Below are positions 15,920 to 19,448 of a stretch of 19,448 nt of DNA, piece after piece. The DNA is from Bacillota bacterium (GTDB lineage Bacteria; Bacillota; Clostridia; Lachnospirales; Lachnospiraceae). Location: NCBI GenBank assembly GCA_023387635.1, contig JAEWHU010000046.1, positions 1-19,448 on the forward strand, in the 5' to 3' direction. A program made the translations under genes and the position numbers. The notes beneath the pieces were generated by a model. It was not told the DNA's origin. It ran no database searches and was given only the letters and a program-made list of their open reading frames with translations. Positions within the stretch are counted from its first letter, which is position 1. Each line of letters starts with the position of its first letter.

Positions 15920-15999
15920 GTAGTAGAGTGTATAACAAGCATATAAGTATTGAAAACATTATACTTACAACTTGTTATACGATTAAATCAGTCTACTAC
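15920..15999 (-). promoter_or_regulatory. Nested inverted-repeat structure in the leader of carboxynorspermidine synthase
   Basis: Three perfect nested stems: GTAGTAGA/TCTACTAC (8 bp; 15920-15927 with 15992-15999), GTATAACAAG/CTTGTTATAC (10 bp; 15930-15939 with 15971-15980) and TAAGTAT/ATACTTA (7 bp; 15944-15950 with 15961-15967), with a 10-nt apical loop. It ends 11 nt before the chosen start codon and has no U-run, so it is not a terminator. A perfect -10-like TATAAT (15958-15963, minus strand) with a poor -35 lies in the loop, so a promoter with flanking operators is an alternative reading. Confidence 0.55.
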
Positions 16000-16085
16000 G
16001 TATCCTTTCTTAATTTTATTATTTTAATTCTTGTACTTGAAACAAAAAAACATTTGATTACTTATTGAGTATTTAAGTTACAAAG

Positions 16086-16388
16086 TTATTGTCCTGAACT
16101 AATTTCACCCTTGAGATTAAATCTCTTTTCATATTTGGCTAAAGCTTTATCTAGTGCACTTTTTGCATCTATATTCATTTCATAACATAAAGCAAATAAT
16201 GAGAAAAGACAATCACCTAATTCATTTTCGCTATTAGGAGTCTTAGTATACTGTTGTTTACCATATTCACAGCCTTTAATAATTTCCTTTCCTAACTCGC
16301 CCACTTCACTAACCAAATCCATATATCTAATTTTTTCATCACAACTCAAATTATATTTTTCTATAAATTTTACAACTGTTTCTTGCAT
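16086..16388 (-). CDS. MazG-like nucleotide pyrophosphohydrolase
   Basis: The 100-residue protein has the all-alpha NTP-PPase acidic motif: SEVGELGKEI (EVGE) followed about 25 residues later by ENELGDCLFSLFAL (ELGD), the paired ExxE...ExxD that binds magnesium. The single-domain length matches the small MazG/MazG-like group rather than two-domain E. coli MazG. It hydrolyses NTPs or modified nucleotides to the monophosphate and pyrophosphate. Why it lies within a polyamine operon is not clear. I chose the ATG at 16388, since the GAGGTGG ribosome binding site overlaps the earlier ATG at 16400. The gap to speB is 23 nt. Confidence 0.85.
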   Translation of the reverse strand: MQETVVKFIEKYNLSCDEKIRYMDLVSEVGELGKEIIKGCEYGKQQYTKTPNSENELGDCLFSLFALCYEMNIDAKSALDKALAKYEKRFNLKGEISSGQ

Positions 16389-16411
16389 TTTCCACCTCAT
16401 AAAATATCAAT

Positions 16412-17293
16412 TTATTGAATTTGTCCCTCATTAATTTGAACACGGGGCTTTCCAAAAGTTAATAAAATTTCTCTTAATAATTTACATGCAAGTGCTGTTG
16501 ACTGGCCACTCCTATCATAGATTGGAGATAACTCATTCATATCAAGAGCTACAATATTAAGTCCTGTCATTGTCCGAACTGCATGTAATAATTCAAGAAA
16601 AGTCACTCCCCCAGCTTCTGGTGTTCCAGTTCCAGGAAATTCACTAGGGTCTAATACATCTAAATCAATAGTTAAATATACCGGTTTTCCTTCTAGTTTA
16701 TTCACTACTTCCTCTAATCCAGAAAAGGTAAACTTTTGCATATGAACATGATCCTTTGCCCAGTAAAATTCTTCCCTATCCCCACTTCTAATACCAAATT
16801 GATAGATTCTATCATCCCCAACTAATTCATGGCATCTTCTCATTACGCAGGCATGGGATAACTTTTCTCCAAGGTAATCATCCCTTAAGTCAGTATGAGC
16901 ATCAAAGTGAACAATATGAAGGTCTTCATACTTTTCCCTAACTGCTCTAACCGACCCTAACGTTACAAGGTGTTCTCCACCTATCATAAAAGGAACTTTA
17001 CCATCTTCTAAAACCGTCTTTGTATATTCATAAATGCTATCAAGAGCTTTACTTGGATTTCCAAAGGAAAGTTCCAAGTCCCCACCATCAAATACATTAA
17101 TATCATTTAAATCCTTATCCAGGTAAGGGCTATATGTCTCTATTCCAAAGCTTTCATTACGAATTGCAGAACTTGCAAATCTAGTTCCAGGGCGGTAAGA
17201 GGTTGTACTGTCAAATGGTGCACCAAACAACACAATACTACTATCTTTATATTCTTTATCACACCCAATAAACGTATGAATGTTTCTATTCAT
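16412..17293 (-). CDS. speB: Agmatinase (ureohydrolase family)
   Basis: The 293-residue protein has all ureohydrolase manganese motifs: GGEH (H108), HFDAHTDLRD (D131, H133, D135) and DLDVLDPSEFPGTGTPEAGG (D210, D212). It hydrolyses agmatine to putrescine and urea. The T-G-x-x-x-P-E-A-G-G stretch is of agmatinase rather than arginase type, though aminopropylagmatine ureohydrolase looks the same at this level. Its start overlaps the speE stop by 8 nt, so the two are translationally coupled, with GGAG inside the end of speE. Together with the arginine decarboxylase-type speA this gives arginine to agmatine to putrescine. Confidence 0.93.
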   Translation of the reverse strand: MNRNIHTFIGCDKEYKDSSIVLFGAPFDSTTSYRPGTRFASSAIRNESFGIETYSPYLDKDLNDINVFDGGDLELSFGNPSKALDSIYEYTKTVLEDGKVPFMIGGEHLVTLGSVRAVREKYEDLHIVHFDAHTDLRDDYLGEKLSHACVMRRCHELVGDDRIYQFGIRSGDREEFYWAKDHVHMQKFTFSGLEEVVNKLEGKPVYLTIDLDVLDPSEFPGTGTPEAGGVTFLELLHAVRTMTGLNIVALDMNELSPIYDRSGQSTALACKLLREILLTFGKPRVQINEGQIQ

Positions 17294-18134
17294 TCTCTAA
17301 CATCTCCTTAACATAGTTTGGAATAGCAAATGCACCTATGTGTAACTGGGTATTGTAATACTTTGTTTTTAAGCCTAAACTATTCCATTTGTCTGCATCA
17401 AAATCTTTAATTGGATCGTATTTTTTAGACGCAAAACCAAATAGCCAATGTCCCGACGGATACGTAGGAATATGTGCTTGATAAACTCTAGCAATAGGAA
17501 AGCATGAGTTTATTCTTTGGTGTGCTCTCTTCATTGATTCTGCATAGGATGAATAATACATACTTTCATGTTGATTTACTAGAATTCCATCTTCTTTTAA
17601 AGCTGTAAAACAATTACCATAGAATTCTTTTGTAAATAGACCCTCTCCTGGTCCAAATGGATCGGTTGAATCAACAATAATAAGATCATATTCCTCTTCT
17701 TTTTTTCGTACATAACGAAGACCATCTTCAAAATGTAGATGAACTTTCTCATCTCGAAGTTTACTTGCAGTCTGTGGAAGATATTCTTCACAAGATGTTA
17801 CAACCTCTTCATCAATTTCCACCAAATCAATATGTGTAATGGATGAATAACGAAGTAATTCTCTGACAGTGCCGCCATCTCCTGCGCCAATGACTAATAC
17901 CTTACTAATGCTTGGATTGGTAGCCATGGCTACATGAGTTATCATATCATGATAAATAAATTCATCTTTTTCCGTTACCATTAAATATCCATCTAAGGTT
18001 AAAATACGGCCAAATTCTTTTGTTTCTAATATATCAATACGTTGAAACTCGCTCTGTTTACTATATAATTGCTTATTTACTTTTATTGAAAATTTAACAT
18101 CTTTTGTGTGATTTTCTGTATACCATAAATCCAT
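17286..18134 (-). CDS. speE: Spermidine synthase (polyamine aminopropyltransferase)
   Basis: The 282-residue protein has the family layout: an N-terminal beta domain beginning MDLWYTE, then YHDMITHVAM (61-70), the decarboxylated-SAM site GAGDGG (83-88), VEIDEEVV and VDSTDPFGPGEG (154-165), with IPTYPSGHW near the end. It transfers an aminopropyl group from decarboxylated SAM to putrescine, or to agmatine in some relatives. No SAM decarboxylase (speD) is in the window. I chose the ATG at 18134 because GAGGTG lies 6 nt upstream and its first residues match Bacillus-type SpeE; the longer frame adds 26 unrelated residues. Confidence 0.93.
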   Translation of the reverse strand: MDLWYTENHTKDVKFSIKVNKQLYSKQSEFQRIDILETKEFGRILTLDGYLMVTEKDEFIYHDMITHVAMATNPSISKVLVIGAGDGGTVRELLRYSSITHIDLVEIDEEVVTSCEEYLPQTASKLRDEKVHLHFEDGLRYVRKKEEEYDLIIVDSTDPFGPGEGLFTKEFYGNCFTALKEDGILVNQHESMYYSSYAESMKRAHQRINSCFPIARVYQAHIPTYPSGHWLFGFASKKYDPIKDFDADKWNSLGLKTKYYNTQLHIGAFAIPNYVKEMLENE

Positions 18135-18156
18135 TAATAACACCTCGCATATCACA

Positions 18157-18212
18157 AGTATAGTTATGGTACTGCCGTAATCAAAATCTGAAAGAATTAA
18201 CTTGGCAGCCAT
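18157..18212 (-). promoter_or_regulatory. Hairpin and possible promoter between speA and speE
   Basis: In the 96-nt gap an inverted repeat (ATGG-TA-CTGCC at 18166-18176 with GGCAGCCAT at 18204-18212) gives 9 bp with a 2-nt bulge. On the minus strand TTGATT (18179-18184), a 16-bp spacer and TATACT (18157-18162) could form an internal promoter for speE. Neither is strong. Confidence 0.35.
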
Positions 18213-18230
18213 ACTAAATTTTCTTTCATA

Positions 18231-19448
18231 CTACATATCAACTATATTAATGTGTTTAACTTGCATATCTTCTGTCCCAGTTAAGAAGCAACCTTTTTCT
18301 CTTGCATAATTAATATAGTCTATTATCTCTCTAGTTATTCGCTCCCCAGGTGCTAATATCGGAATCCCCGGTGGGTAACACATTACAAATTCTCCACTGA
18401 TTCTTCCTTTCGTATCATTAAGCGGATAGGAAGTTTTATCAAGATAAAAGGCAACCCCCGGAGGGAGCACAACATCAGGATTAATATATTCATGATCAAA
18501 CATATCTGAAGTATCACTAGTGCCATATAAACGTTTAATTTCAGATAAAGATGCAATTAGACGTTCGATTTCAAATGCTCTGTCACCAGCAGAGATGATT
18601 GCTAAGAAGTTACTTATATCGCCAAATTCAATCTGAATATCGTATTCATCTCGTAATATATCATATACTTCTATTCCAGCTAATCCAATATTTCTAGTAT
18701 GTACAGATAATTTTGTAGGATCAAAATCATATACCGTATCACCATTTATAATTTCTTTTGAAAATGCGTAATAACCTTCCAGTTTATTAATATCATTTCT
18801 GGCATACTCTGCTAATTCTACACATTTTGCATATATTTCTTTACCATTTATAGCAAGATTCTTTCTAGCCAAATCGAGGGATACTAATAATAAATAAGAG
18901 CCACTAGTAGTTTGGGTAAGGTTTATTACTTGTCTTATATAATTAGGATTCATGCTCTTACCACATAGTAAAAAGGAACTTTGTGTTAGAGAACCTCCCG
19001 TTTTATGCATACTAACAGCTGCCATATCTGCCCCCGCAGCCATCCCTGAAATAGGCATATTATCTCCAAAGTAAAAATGAGTTCCATGTGCCTCATCTAC
19101 AAGAACCTTCATATTATGTTCATGAGCCACAAGGACAATTTCTTCTAAATTAGAGCAAACACCATAATAGGTTGGATTATTTACAAGTACCCCTTTTGCC
19201 TCTGGATTGGCTTTTATTGCCTTTATTATATCCAAAACAGACATTCCAAGAGGGATGCCAATATCCTTGTTTACACCTGGATTCACATATACTGGGATCG
19301 CTCCACAAACTACTAGTGCATTAATCGCACTTCTATGTACATTTCTTGGCATAATAATCTTGTCACCTGGCTTGCATACAGACATTATCATCGCTTGTAC
19401 GCTAGCTGTTGTTCCATTTACCATAAAAAACGCATGGCTTGCAGCTGT
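18231..19448 (-). CDS. speA: Arginine decarboxylase (Orn/Lys/Arg decarboxylase, fold-I type), 5' end outside window
   Basis: The reading frame stays open to the window edge. The visible part starts TAASHAFFMVNGTTASVQAM, the conserved N-T-x-G-x-S-like entry of Bacillus SpeA/YaaO-type decarboxylases, so the N-terminal 80 or so residues are missing. The PLP lysine lies in SMHKTGGSLTQSS, with VDEAHGTHF upstream providing the cofactor aspartate. The C-terminal domain has YPPGIPILAPGE. The family includes lysine and ornithine decarboxylases; arginine is favoured because agmatinase follows in the same cluster. Its product agmatine goes to SpeB. Its promoter is not in view. Confidence 0.88.
   Translation of the reverse strand, partial: TAASHAFFMVNGTTASVQAMIMSVCKPGDKIIMPRNVHRSAINALVVCGAIPVYVNPGVNKDIGIPLGMSVLDIIKAIKANPEAKGVLVNNPTYYGVCSNLEEIVLVAHEHNMKVLVDEAHGTHFYFGDNMPISGMAAGADMAAVSMHKTGGSLTQSSFLLCGKSMNPNYIRQVINLTQTTSGSYLLLVSLDLARKNLAINGKEIYAKCVELAEYARNDINKLEGYYAFSKEIINGDTVYDFDPTKLSVHTRNIGLAGIEVYDILRDEYDIQIEFGDISNFLAIISAGDRAFEIERLIASLSEIKRLYGTSDTSDMFDHEYINPDVVLPPGVAFYLDKTSYPLNDTKGRISGEFVMCYPPGIPILAPGERITREIIDYINYAREKGCFLTGTEDMQVKHINIVDM

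Noticed and set aside
15909..15959. Extended start of carboxynorspermidine synthase at 15959
   Set aside because: It would add 17 hydrophobic residues before the Rossmann strand and place translation initiation in a hairpin loop with no ribosome binding site.

Overview
The window is AT-rich and nearly every gene is read from the minus strand. Strong Shine-Dalgarno sites, A/T-ending codons and the enzyme set point to a low-GC, anaerobic Gram-positive of the Clostridia, Lachnospiraceae-like. This is inferred from style and gene content; no rRNA or other marker is present. I see no tRNA, rRNA, CRISPR array, insertion sequence or phage gene.

Left part (1-2200): the start of a GNAT acetyltransferase cut by the window edge, an NAD-dependent epimerase-like SDR with its own promoter, and an ECF-transporter substrate-binding (S) component. 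The S component has a roughly 240-nt leader with a strong promoter, tandem hairpins, an intrinsic terminator and several mutually exclusive pairings. This looks like a riboswitch or attenuator that I cannot assign to a known class.

Middle (2200-12683): a catabolic cluster read right to left. An IclR regulator is followed by a NadC/ModD-like phosphoribosyltransferase, a MoCF-domain protein with a histidine-rich tail, 2-oxopent-4-enoate hydratase, acylating acetaldehyde dehydrogenase, 4-hydroxy-2-oxovalerate aldolase, a ferredoxin/BFD-type iron-sulfur protein, a LarA-like (nickel-pincer racemase family) protein, a BenE-family transporter, an M24-fold protein lacking all five metal ligands, and a DUF3842 protein. 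The hydratase, aldolase and dehydrogenase form the lower part of a meta-cleavage pathway (product: pyruvate plus acetyl-CoA), but no oxygenase is present. A cofactor-rich anaerobic front end is therefore suspected; its substrate is unknown. Two matching palindromes (TTCGTTRTTARCGAA), one upstream of iclR and one upstream of the operon, are candidate IclR operators.

Right part (12867-19448): a uridine-kinase-like P-loop protein with its own promoter, then a polyamine cluster transcribed from the right edge: speA (arginine decarboxylase family, 5' end outside the window), speE, speB, a MazG-like protein, carboxynorspermidine synthase and carboxynorspermidine decarboxylase. It carries enzymes of two different aminopropyl-transfer routes to spermidine. 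An 80-nt nested inverted-repeat structure lies directly in front of carboxynorspermidine synthase, which has no Shine-Dalgarno site next to its start.

Several start codons were chosen by ribosome binding site rather than by longest reading frame; the reasons are given in each entry.
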